In this document: positions 5,760 through 12,145 of the stretch, in pieces | Numbering within the stretch: position 1 is the stretch's first letter | How the letters are laid out: each line of letters begins with the position of its first letter | Assembly: GCA_002690445.1 (NCBI GenBank) | Contig: NZER01000104.1 | Span: forward strand, 1-24,531 | Origin: Candidatus Pacearchaeota archaeon | Lineage (GTDB): Archaea > Nanoarchaeota > Nanoarchaeia > Pacearchaeales > GW2011-AR1 | DNA length: 24,531 bases | Direction: 5' to 3' | Translations under genes and position numbers: made by a program | Notes under the pieces: model-generated | The model's input: only the letters and a program-made list of their open reading frames with translations | Databases searched by the model: none | Told to the model about the DNA's origin: nothing

Positions 5760-5906
5760 TTAGTTTTTATTTGCCCTGCAATAATCAATCCAATGTTGCC
5801 AGTCGCCTTTATACTCGACCCAAGTGAAGGCTGCCAGCCCTCTTTTTGTTATCAATAGACGGTTTCTTTTGTTGATTAACTCTGTAGCCCAATCTTTAGC
5901 TTTCAT
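5760..5906 (-). CDS. Small hypothetical protein (48 aa)
   Basis: ATG 5906 follows GAGAGGCTAATA. The 48-residue product is basic at its N-terminal half and Trp/Tyr-rich at its C-terminal half (F-T-W-V-E-Y-K-G-D-W-Q-H-W-I-D-Y). Its TAA is part of the TAAAGGAGG ribosome site of the next gene, which fits an operon. No family was recognised. Confidence 0.5.
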   Translation of the reverse strand: MKAKDWATELINKRNRLLITKRGLAAFTWVEYKGDWQHWIDYCRANKN

Positions 5907-5959
5907 TATTAGCCTCTCATATTTCAATTTTTAAGTTATAGCATATACCATTACGCATC

Positions 5960-6010
5960 CAACTCTGCTTAGCCATCTTGGCAAGCCCAACTCTTCTTAT
6001 CCATCTTGGC
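5960..6010. repeat. Pair of 23-bp direct repeats, 28-bp period
   Basis: Positions 5960-5982 and 5988-6010 match at 21 of 23 bases. The repeats span the end of the 55-aa gene: one copy is coding, and the other holds its TAA. A slip-strand duplication is the simple explanation. Confidence 0.75.
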
Positions 6011-6136
6011 CATTTGCCAATATAGTAAAGTCTCCAATTTCTGTCGTTTTTCGCAAATGTTTTCTGTTTGCTGTTCAATTTCTACTGTAAGGCGATTGAT
6101 TCGGCGGTTATATATTGTGGTTAGATGGTCATTCAT
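5969..6136 (-). CDS. Small coiled-coil-like protein (55 aa), first gene of left operon
   Basis: ATG 6136 follows AAAGGAGGGAGCCA and is the first good start after the consensus promoter, about 30 bases below its -10 box. The 55-residue product is highly charged with heptad-like spacing (residues 10-38), suggesting a short coiled coil. Positions 6027-6069 inside it form copy 2 of the 43-bp repeat. Its 3' end lies in a pair of 23-bp direct repeats, one of which supplies the stop codon. No family was recognised. Confidence 0.5.
   Translation of the reverse strand: MNDHLTTIYNRRINRLTVEIEQQTENICEKRQKLETLLYWQMAKMDKKSWACQDG
6027..6069. repeat. 43-bp dispersed repeat, copy 2
   Basis: This direct copy of 3571-3613 (42 of 43 identical) is read here as T-E-N-I-C-E-K-R-Q-K-L-E-T, in a different frame from copy 1. 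The coding context here is coiled-coil-like and natural, so this may be the source copy, though that is inference. Confidence 0.9.
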
Positions 6137-6164
6137 TGGCTCCCTCCTTTAACTTATTACCCTA

Positions 6165-6193
6165 ATTATATACAGGTTGTTGACATTTGTCAA
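6165..6193 (-). promoter_or_regulatory. Consensus sigma-70 promoter with overlapping operator-like repeat
   Basis: Reading leftward, TTGACA (6193-6188) and TATAAT (6170-6165) are both perfect hexamers with a 17-base spacer. TTGACA-AA-TGTCAA over the -35 box is an inverted repeat (6180-6193) that could bind a dimeric repressor such as the HTH protein of this operon. Transcription would start near 6157 and serve the left module. It lies just past the terminator of the structural module, as expected for an independent early or middle promoter. Confidence 0.85.
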
Positions 6194-6256
6194 GTGCTTG
6201 AGAGCCTTTTTTTAACTATTTTTTGCAAAATTGGCAAAAGAATTGGAAATGAGCAC

Positions 6257-6288
6257 AAAAAAACGGGCTGGCCTATTAAAGCCAGCCC
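6257..6288 (-). terminator. Rho-independent terminator of the structural module
   Basis: On the minus strand GGGCTGGC (6288-6281) pairs with GCCAGCCC (6272-6265) around an 8-base loop and is followed by G and seven T. It lies downstream of the last structural-module gene and upstream of the left promoter. On the plus strand the T run is weak, so it acts mainly leftward. Confidence 0.85.
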
Positions 6289-6371
6289 TTTCCTTAAAAT
6301 AACACTATTAGAATGTCGTTTGAATAGTTAGTACTTCCCAAGACCTAAAACCCGTCAGAAATTGATTGTGG

Positions 6372-6626
6372 TTAGTCTGGGCGAGAGTTCACAACTTTTT
6401 CTATACGGTCTAACCGCTTGCCGTTTTGTTGAACCGCTTGGACAAGAGATCCCAGATTTTGTTCATACTTATCATCCTTCTGGCATGGTAATTTTTTAAT
6501 AGTTTGATCTAACACGCCTTCACGTCGTGAAACAGAGCGGCTACTTCGAACTATCATAATAACCCAGCCAGTCACATTCCCAATAAATAAGAGGACGATA
6601 CCAGCCCAAGCGGCTACCTCGGTCAT
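6372..6626 (-). CDS. Single-TM small protein with C-terminal helix, lysis- or tail-associated
   Basis: The 84-residue protein has one strong membrane segment (about residues 7-27) after a short N-terminus, then a basic patch (S-R-S-V-S-R-R-E), and a C-terminal amphipathic helix (L-V-Q-A-V-Q-Q-N-G-K-R-L-D-R-I-E-K-V-V). This layout is seen in XhlA-like and other phage lysis-cassette proteins. It is the last gene before the terminator. The start overlaps a 10-codon leader ORF (ATGA) and also has its own GAGGAAAAGGGG site. The function is inferred from topology and position only. Confidence 0.6.
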   Translation of the reverse strand: MTEVAAWAGIVLLFIGNVTGWVIMIVRSSRSVSRREGVLDQTIKKLPCQKDDKYEQNLGSLVQAVQQNGKRLDRIEKVVNSRPD

Positions 6627-6655
6627 TGCCCCTTTTCCTCGCTTTTTACTTGCAT
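6623..6655 (-). CDS. 10-codon leader ORF coupled to the membrane protein
   Basis: A strong site, TTGGAGGTGTTGAA, precedes ATG 6655. The frame encodes only ten residues (M-Q-V-K-S-E-E-K-G-Q) and stops in a 4-base ATGA overlap with the membrane protein gene. The strong site on so short a frame suggests a coupling leader that feeds ribosomes to the next gene; it may instead be chance. Confidence 0.35.
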   Translation of the reverse strand: MQVKSEEKGQ

Positions 6656-6726
6656 TTCAACACCTCCAATTTATTCGCACTTAGTCGCTTTATTAAGCTA
6701 ACACCTTTTTAAAAATTCAAAGTACA

Positions 6727-7239
6727 TTATGATGCTGGCTCCGCATAGCCGAGCAGATATGCTAAAAAGCTAACTTCACCGTTTCCTAATAGGGTTACTT
6801 TATATTCAAATATCTGACTATCAACGCCCACTATAATATAATTGTATTGCCCCGATGTATCACCATTTTCAAAACTCATATACACTATAGGGTTTTTATC
6901 GGGTGTATCACCGTTCTTCCTAAATTCAAGCGAAACACTATCGCCAGGCGCCGCTATAGCATTAACTGCGGCCGCAATATGGATCCAAATGATCGTAGCA
7001 TTAGGAGCCTCTGAGGCAACCGAAGAATCCGTCCAGGGAATAGAGGACGTTTGATAACCCATTCCCGCAGGAATATCCAACAATGTATCTGGCGTTGATT
7101 TCCAAATTATTTGATGAGTGCCAGATAATTTATCAACTTCCGCCTTTAGATAATCGAGATTGTCGGTTAAATCCGTGTTCCAATCCGAGGTCTCAATAAA
7201 TTCATCACTTGTCCTTGTCGTCGGGTTTGTCCAACCCAT
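6727..7239 (-). CDS. Tail-tip or fibre-like protein, paralog A (170 aa)
   Basis: The N-terminus (G-W-T-N-P-T-T-R...W-N-T-D-L-T-D-N-L-D-Y-L-K) is a pattern common in phage tail-tip and receptor-binding proteins, with a short coiled region. The remainder predicts as a beta-sandwich ending F-L-A-Y-L-L-G-Y-A-E. It shares W-N-T-D-L-x-D-N-L-x-Y-L-K, F-R-K-N-G-D-T-P-like and L-L-G-Y motifs with the adjacent gene and has the same length, so the two are tandem duplicates. ATG overlaps the upstream stop as TAATG. Virion surface or adsorption is the likely role, by inference. Confidence 0.65.
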   Translation of the reverse strand: MGWTNPTTRTSDEFIETSDWNTDLTDNLDYLKAEVDKLSGTHQIIWKSTPDTLLDIPAGMGYQTSSIPWTDSSVASEAPNATIIWIHIAAAVNAIAAPGDSVSLEFRKNGDTPDKNPIVYMSFENGDTSGQYNYIIVGVDSQIFEYKVTLLGNGEVSFLAYLLGYAEPAS

Positions 7240-7751
7240 TATTGCACTTCCTCAATATAACCGAGTAAATCAATAAAAAGATCCACTTGAAGTGTGCCCG
7301 TTTCAGCATATTGATATTGAAATATCTGTCCCGTATCGGTTCCAACAATGACCGTTTGATATCGGTCTGCACCAGCAATATCGCCATTATCTGCGTCAAC
7401 TGAAATTCTAGGCATTTGGCTTGGGGTATCGCCATTTTTACGAACGCTTAACACTCCAAATTCACCAGCCCCAGCTATTGAATCTAAGTGAATACGCAAA
7501 AGGATAATAGCGAATCTAGTATCAGCACTTGAGCTACCAGTTATATCAATGTTAGCCCATGTAACATTAGCGGTAACATTTAACGATGCTAATAGGCTAA
7601 CCGTTGTTCCAATCCAAGTTATTTTTGCCAATCCTGGAATCTTATCAGCCTCAGTCTTCAAATAAACTAAGTTATCCTTTAGGTCTGTATTCCAAATAGC
7701 GGCGGTTATTATGTCGCCAGGTTGTCTTGTTGTCGGCGCCGTCCATGCCAT
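7239..7751 (-). CDS. Tail-tip or fibre-like protein, paralog B (170 aa)
   Basis: This is the upstream member of the tandem pair. It has the same N-terminal module (A-W-T-A-P-T-T-R...W-N-T-D-L-K-D-N-L-V-Y-L-K), the same R-K-N-G-D-T-P segment near residue 106, and an L-L-G-Y-I-E end. The middle parts have diverged strongly. The start follows AGAGGTTTAAG two bases after the preceding stop. Divergence between the N- and C-terminal blocks suggests that the surface-exposed centre evolves fastest, as in receptor-binding proteins. Confidence 0.65.
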   Translation of the reverse strand: MAWTAPTTRQPGDIITAAIWNTDLKDNLVYLKTEADKIPGLAKITWIGTTVSLLASLNVTANVTWANIDITGSSSADTRFAIILLRIHLDSIAGAGEFGVLSVRKNGDTPSQMPRISVDADNGDIAGADRYQTVIVGTDTGQIFQYQYAETGTLQVDLFIDLLGYIEEVQ

Positions 7752-7752
7752 C

Positions 7753-8148
7753 TTAAACCTCTAATAGTTCCTTTTTATGTGCCAGATTTTCGGTCTCTAA
7801 ATCATTTAAGGTTTCATATGGAAACCAGTTACGGTTCTCATATGGTCGTTTCATAAGTAATACTTCAATCGCCTGCCTATTAGGTGGGAATTTGGTGCGC
7901 CTTAATTGCTGTCTTTGCTTTGAATTGAAACAGGAATGACACAGCATCAAACCTTCTTCCCAGGCAAGTTCAGCCCCGCCACATTCACATCTAACAATCC
8001 ACCGTCCATGATCCACATAAGCCAATAAGGGCTTGGCTCTACTCACAGTTAAAATAATAGGTAATTTATGTTGTACCAATACTGATACAACCTTAAGTTC
8101 CCATCTGATAGCCCAACTACTTTGAAACCAGGAATTCCCCGTTATCAT
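7753..8148 (-). CDS. Zinc-ribbon protein in the tail module (131 aa)
   Basis: I start at ATG 8148, just after the preceding stop and 6 bases after AGGA; a longer frame from 8217 would overlap the tail gene without a good site. The centre of the product has C-E-C-G-G...L-C-H-S-C, a C-x-C...C-x2-C zinc ribbon (residues about 53-73 from this start), then a basic helix (S-K-Q-R-Q-Q-L-R-R). The C-terminus includes the pattern N-W-x-P-x-E-T-L-x-D-L-x-x-E-N. Proteins of this kind occur among tail genes of environmental phages, but the function is unknown to me. Confidence 0.65.
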   Translation of the reverse strand: MITGNSWFQSSWAIRWELKVVSVLVQHKLPIILTVSRAKPLLAYVDHGRWIVRCECGGAELAWEEGLMLCHSCFNSKQRQQLRRTKFPPNRQAIEVLLMKRPYENRNWFPYETLNDLETENLAHKKELLEV

Positions 8149-8156
8149 ATAAATTC

Positions 8157-9398
8157 CTAAAAGCCAAGCATAGTTGTATCGCCCAACTCTGAAAAGCCTG
8201 ACACACTCAGTGCCCAATATTCAACTAGTTTTGCATCACTTAATTTCCAAGTTGTCTTCCACCCTGATGATTTTTGGCGGGCATCGTAAGTGTGGGCAAT
8301 CTCTTCTATATAATAATCACGATCAATACTAGCTTGGTTCAATCGTAGCGTTATTCGGGTACTTATATCGTAACTCAATACTTTAGGAAATAGGTTTGTG
8401 AAATTGGCTTCGGGCATTATTTCTTGCCCTTGAGCCCGTAAAGCTGGATCCTTATATTGGCTTAATAGATAGTTGGCTTGGTCTGATGCTACAGCGTCCG
8501 TGATCATCAAAAGCCCGTCACGTGCCAAAGAACGCCTGCCGAAAGTACTCTGACTAGTTGCATCACTCGCGGTCTGCTCGGCGCCTTCTTCACGTGTTAT
8601 CCGAACATCGTTATAAATGTAAGTAGCATCAAAACTCGGCTCTAAGCCTGTATATTCCATCTCTCCGCTGTCATCGCCGAAAGTTGCTTGACTTTCTGTA
8701 TATGGTGTCTTTAGCCTTTTATACCTATCCTGGAATACAATATCGCCATTAGGAGCTTGGAAGACAATGCCTTGTTCCGTAGTCTCCAACAGCTGTAAAT
8801 GCGACAAAGCGTTTTCATTTTCTAAAGCACCTGTTGCCCGCAATATTGTTTGACCCGCATCAATATCCCATCCGCATAGTTCGACCCAGCCCAAATCATC
8901 AAGCACATTCTTGACCCTATCGCCACTTACTTCTTGAGCATACCCTGCACTGTTGATTAAACACCTAGACAAGTTCGCAAGTAGGTCGGCACAAGTAAGT
9001 CTAACTATTGGCACTTTGCCTCCCTTAGATAACCAACTAGGAGCCCAGGATTCCACAAAGCCTGTATAAAGGTCATACCTAGTGCCTTGAAAATCAGCCC
9101 CGATATTAACACGCTTGCCAGGTAAAACATTCGGGTAATAGCTTCCGCCAGCATTTAGATTCCAATAATTGCCACTTGAATTATCTAATATAATCGTGGC
9201 TGTACCTGATTCAATTCGGTCTAATTCATGCTGTCGGCCTCGCCTAGTTGTGAAAGCAATAACATCAGATGATATATCTGTCCAGGTTGGCGCTATATCA
9301 AATGGGTCGCTGCCAAAAGCCACACGCACCTGAATAACGGGCTTTGTATAATCCGCAAAATAGAACGGGAAAGTATATGGGAAATCTTTAGAAGGCAC
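8157..9398 (-). CDS. Minor tail / baseplate hub protein (413 aa)
   Basis: The N-terminal D-F-P-Y-T-F-P-F-Y-F segment is followed by P-x-x-x-V-R-V-A-F-G-S-D-P-F...P-T-W-T-D-I-S-S-D-V and then T-R-R-G-R-Q-H-E-L-D-R-I-E-S-G-T. This series is typical of siphovirus minor tail proteins that form the distal tail or hub. A long C-terminal part is rich in beta strands. The start is GTG 9398, 15 bases or so after AAAGTGAG. Its first codons share a 22-base identical stretch with the 79-aa zinc protein near 15672. Position after the tape measure and fibre genes fits a distal-tail role. Confidence 0.75.
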   Translation of the reverse strand: MPSKDFPYTFPFYFADYTKPVIQVRVAFGSDPFDIAPTWTDISSDVIAFTTRRGRQHELDRIESGTATIILDNSSGNYWNLNAGGSYYPNVLPGKRVNIGADFQGTRYDLYTGFVESWAPSWLSKGGKVPIVRLTCADLLANLSRCLINSAGYAQEVSGDRVKNVLDDLGWVELCGWDIDAGQTILRATGALENENALSHLQLLETTEQGIVFQAPNGDIVFQDRYKRLKTPYTESQATFGDDSGEMEYTGLEPSFDATYIYNDVRITREEGAEQTASDATSQSTFGRRSLARDGLLMITDAVASDQANYLLSQYKDPALRAQGQEIMPEANFTNLFPKVLSYDISTRITLRLNQASIDRDYYIEEIAHTYDARQKSSGWKTTWKLSDAKLVEYWALSVSGFSELGDTTMLGF

Positions 9399-9401
9399 GA
9401 A

Positions 9402-9554
9402 TTAACTCACTTTAGTTTCTTTAGTAAATACGGAGCCCTCAAATCGAAATCTAGACCCCTTAAATAAGTAACGAATAGTATAAGCCTTAACTAGCCTTGC
9501 TCTTTTCCCTTTCGGGCTGGTGTTCCTTTTCAAAGCCTCCGCAAATGTGGTCAT
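9402..9554 (-). CDS. Possible overlapping small ORF (50 aa)
   Basis: A frame from ATG 9554 to TAA 9402 encodes a 50-residue basic product and fills the otherwise empty 88 bases between two tail genes. Its 3' part reads like real protein (Y-T-I-R-Y-L-F-K-G-S-R-F-R-F-E-G-S-V-F-T-K-E). The 5' half overlaps the 137-aa gene in the +1 frame and there is no clear ribosome site, so it may be reached by an internal start near TTG 9530 or by ribosomal frameshifting, or it may be a relic. Confidence 0.3.
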   Translation of the reverse strand: MTTFAEALKRNTSPKGKRARLVKAYTIRYLFKGSRFRFEGSVFTKETKVS

Positions 9555-9900
9555 AAATATATTGGGCACCAAGGCGGAATATCGGCGGGGCTATTTCTTT
9601 TACAATTGGTTTCAACCAATCATGCACACCTTCCTCTATTTCAATAAATGCCAACTTCTTCTTTTCAACTTCTTCCAGGACATCAGCTAACCGCCCGCCT
9701 TGAATACTATCGGGCATTGTTTTTATAGGCGTATTATTAAGAATGACAGCTAGGATATTATAAAGTTTGGCATCAACCCATTCTAAATTGGGCTGTCCGC
9801 ATATTTTACATGGACTACCTTCCGTACCCTCTTTTTGTTTGGCGTATTGGATCTTATTTCCACCTTGCCCAATCAATGTGGTGTTCTTGAACCGTTTCAT
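9487..9900 (-). CDS. Tail-module protein with CxxC motif (137 aa)
   Basis: Residues 28-35 contain P-C-K-I-C-G-Q-P, a zinc-knuckle-like CxxC; the partner ligands may be the single later Cys and His near the C-terminus. The rest is helical with an acidic middle and a charged tail. ATG 9900 follows GGGGGTAATGCGAA. It sits between the fibre-like gene and the minor tail gene. No family was recognised; it could be a tail assembly or hub accessory protein. Confidence 0.65.
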   Translation of the reverse strand: MKRFKNTTLIGQGGNKIQYAKQKEGTEGSPCKICGQPNLEWVDAKLYNILAVILNNTPIKTMPDSIQGGRLADVLEEVEKKKLAFIEIEEGVHDWLKPIVKEIAPPIFRLGAQYIYDHICGGFEKEHQPEREKSKAS

Positions 9901-9919
9901 TTCGCATTACCCCCATATA

Positions 9920-10723
9920 TTATGAAGTTGTCAACATAATATTGTATGTAGAACCATTGATACGAACTGGTAGCTTATGGGAGAATTTAGTTTCATCAGT
10001 ATCAACAGCTACAGCGGCCTCTTGGCTGATTGCTAAAGCACGATTACCAGCAGATATTTCATATCCACCTAAAGCCACTTGGTCAGCCACGGAGGCCGAG
10101 TCAACACTTCCACCAAACTTCATATCGCCCGCGTTTACCCAAATAGCGGCATTAGAAGCACCTTCACTTGGGGCATTGAGAACATAAAGGGAAGCCGCCT
10201 TAGTTGGATTAACAGCACCGCCTATATTTGGTTCACGAATTTCTACTGTGCACACTATCGAAGCCGAGGTAACAGGAGTTACTTGATAATCACTACCAAA
10301 TAAGCTTCTCCTTATACCTTCGCCAGCATCAGCACTCTTGGCATGGCCTTGAACCTCCAGAAAACTCATGAAACCTGAATATGCTCCGCCTCCAATCGCA
10401 ACTCTATCTTCTCCCGCATCCACTACCAGCATATTAGGATTATTAACACTCTCTGCCCTAAAGTCATAATTAGCACCAGCTTCATTAAAGGTAAAAGTTC
10501 CGCCCTCAATAAGTATAGAACCACCCCATTGTGGCACCGAAGATCCACCCATGACAAGCGGATAACCCTGCGTGCCTTTGGGTAGTCTTGATAATTGGTC
10601 AGCCGATGAAGCATACATTATATCACCCGTAGCTTGACTATTAAATTTGTGTCTCTGTACAGCTTCGAATTCAGCTTGAGTATATTGGACTCCAACAGTT
10701 ACATGCGCAAATTCATTCGCCAT
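9920..10723 (-). CDS. Tail fibre-like protein (267 aa)
   Basis: The N-terminal helix is followed by T-G-D-I-M-Y-A-S-S-A-D-Q-L-S-R-L-P-K-G-T and G-Y-P-L-V-M-G...P-Q-W-G. This is the widely shared fibre-head element of phage tail fibres. A Gly/Ser-rich beta region with short repeats follows, and the C-terminus ends in V-R-I-N-G-S-T-Y-N-I-M-L. Its ATG and GGAGGGATAG site come from the right-hand copy of a tandem 16-bp duplication. The likely role is a trimeric fibre or side appendage. Placing it directly after the tape measure gene is slightly unusual, since the distal-tail gene often comes first. Confidence 0.7.
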   Translation of the reverse strand: MANEFAHVTVGVQYTQAEFEAVQRHKFNSQATGDIMYASSADQLSRLPKGTQGYPLVMGGSSVPQWGGSILIEGGTFTFNEAGANYDFRAESVNNPNMLVVDAGEDRVAIGGGAYSGFMSFLEVQGHAKSADAGEGIRRSLFGSDYQVTPVTSASIVCTVEIREPNIGGAVNPTKAASLYVLNAPSEGASNAAIWVNAGDMKFGGSVDSASVADQVALGGYEISAGNRALAISQEAAVAVDTDETKFSHKLPVRINGSTYNIMLTTS

Positions 10724-10751
10724 TATACTATCCCTCCATTATACTATCCCT
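10720..10751. repeat. Tandem 16-bp duplication at the tape measure/fibre gene boundary
   Basis: Positions 10720-10735 and 10736-10751 are identical. On the minus strand each unit contains GGGATAGTATAATGG. The upstream unit supplies the last codons and TAA of the tape measure gene; the downstream one supplies the ribosome site and ATG of the fibre gene. Confidence 0.95.
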
Positions 10752-12145
10752 GTCGTAACATTTCGATTTTGAACCTTAATCAATGCTGAGCGTATCTTTT
10801 CTTCCAATGCGTCATCGGTGAGTAAATCACCATATACATTAATAACAACACTACTAATCCCGCCAGATTGCGGTCTTCCAATAGGTCCTAAAAAGTGCTC
10901 CCCACCATGGGCGATAATAGGTTGCGGTTCCCCTATACGACCAGGCACTACGCCACCATATTGGAACCCTCTCTGTTCTAACCTTCTTGATCTTATGATT
11001 GACTCTGGGTACATGTGTTGGCTATAATCTACACCTTTAGCGTGCCTAGCATCAGATCCACCCTCAGTCTCGTATTGCTCTGGCAATATTTCTTCAGGAA
11101 AACCTCCACCCGATTGCTTTGGCACGACCGAATCCTTCTTTAAAAACCCCAAAGGTCCCATCCCTAAGGCTGCTCCCAATCCAATCGCCGCAGCACCAGC
11201 CGCAGCTATAGCACCACCTAACAGAAGCCAACCAGAAAGCCCCATCAGTGCCTTTACAGCAATTAACGATAAAATCACCCCTCTCATGGCACTAATAAGC
11301 ATCAAAATAGGACCACCAACACCCGCTAGGATTAAAAGAACTCCCCCCCATTTAAAAAAGGCATCTCTTATTTCGGGATGCTCAGAAAACCATTGCATTA
11401 CTACTTTTAGTTTTTCAGTCAAAGCTTTAATAAGGGTCTCAATGTGGGGCATTAAATCTTCGGCTATTGAAGCTCCAATACCAACCATAGCACCTACAAG
11501 CCTAGTTTTACTATCTTCAAAAGACTCGGCAGCCTTGGCGGATTCGTCACTAAAAGCCAGATTTAACTCGTGGCATTCTTCCCTCTGTTCGGCAATAGCC
11601 TCTGATCCTTCCTCTAACATGGGTAACAAGTCTTGACCAGCTTTCCCAAATATCTCCATAGCTGTGGTCGCCTTATCGTTGTGGTCCTCAAGGTCAGCCA
11701 GGGCGTCTGCCAATACCCAAAATTGTTCCTCAGGTGTCAAGCCCTCTAACTCGGTAACACTTATGCCCAACCTTTCAAAGCCTCGAGTGTATGTAGACAG
11801 ACCTTCTCTTGCCCCAGTAATCGCCTTAGACATACCTTTGGAAGCTTTTTCGATTGATTTTATGTCAGTGCCAGCTAATGAGGCGACATAGCGCATTTCA
11901 CTCAAGCTTGTTGCAGACCAACCAGTTTTCTTGGCCATCTTAGCCACTTCATCGCCAGCCTTGCTATAGTCATCGACTAGCTTAACCATCCCAACACCAG
12001 CCCCAATAGCAACCCCACTCATAACTGCACCAGCTTTCCTGATTTTGTTACTCATGGCTTTCGCATTACCGCCGATTATCCCCATGGTTTTTGAAGCCTT
12101 ATCCTGACCCTTTATTACAATATCAACTTGACCTTTTTCCGCCAT
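10739..12145 (-). CDS. Tail tape measure protein (468 aa)
   Basis: The N-terminal half has the helical K-G-Q-D-K-A-S-K-T-M...M-S-N-K-I-R-K-A-G-A-V-M-S-G pattern and the G-W-S-A-T-S-L-S-E-M-R-Y-V-A-S-L-A-G motif common to siphovirus tape measures. A hydrophobic region (about residues 265-335) follows. Then comes a C-terminal F-Q-Y-G-G-V-V-P-G...H-G-G-E-H-F-L-G-P block and the V-V-I-N-V-Y-G-D end. Tape measure length sets tail length; at about 0.15 nm per residue this would give roughly 70 nm. ATG follows GAAGGAGAAAA and overlaps the chaperone frameshift product by 23 bases. Confidence 0.9.
   Translation of the reverse strand: MAEKGQVDIVIKGQDKASKTMGIIGGNAKAMSNKIRKAGAVMSGVAIGAGVGMVKLVDDYSKAGDEVAKMAKKTGWSATSLSEMRYVASLAGTDIKSIEKASKGMSKAITGAREGLSTYTRGFERLGISVTELEGLTPEEQFWVLADALADLEDHNDKATTAMEIFGKAGQDLLPMLEEGSEAIAEQREECHELNLAFSDESAKAAESFEDSKTRLVGAMVGIGASIAEDLMPHIETLIKALTEKLKVVMQWFSEHPEIRDAFFKWGGVLLILAGVGGPILMLISAMRGVILSLIAVKALMGLSGWLLLGGAIAAAGAAAIGLGAALGMGPLGFLKKDSVVPKQSGGGFPEEILPEQYETEGGSDARHAKGVDYSQHMYPESIIRSRRLEQRGFQYGGVVPGRIGEPQPIIAHGGEHFLGPIGRPQSGGISSVVINVYGDLLTDDALEEKIRSALIKVQNRNVTTGIV

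Noticed and set aside
5917..5958. 13-codon frame between the 55-aa and 48-aa genes
   Set aside because: No ribosome site, and it is within the repeat-prone spacer.
7205..7435. Minus-strand 76-aa frame spanning the two tail-tip paralogs
   Set aside because: Both real frames are supported by paralogy; this frame has no start site.
8149..8217. Longer start at 8217 for the tail-module zinc protein
   Set aside because: It overlaps the minor tail gene end without a ribosome site, while 8148 has AGGA at good spacing.
10423..10614. Minus-strand 63-aa frame inside the fibre-like gene
   Set aside because: It overlaps the fibre frame completely and shows no protein pattern.
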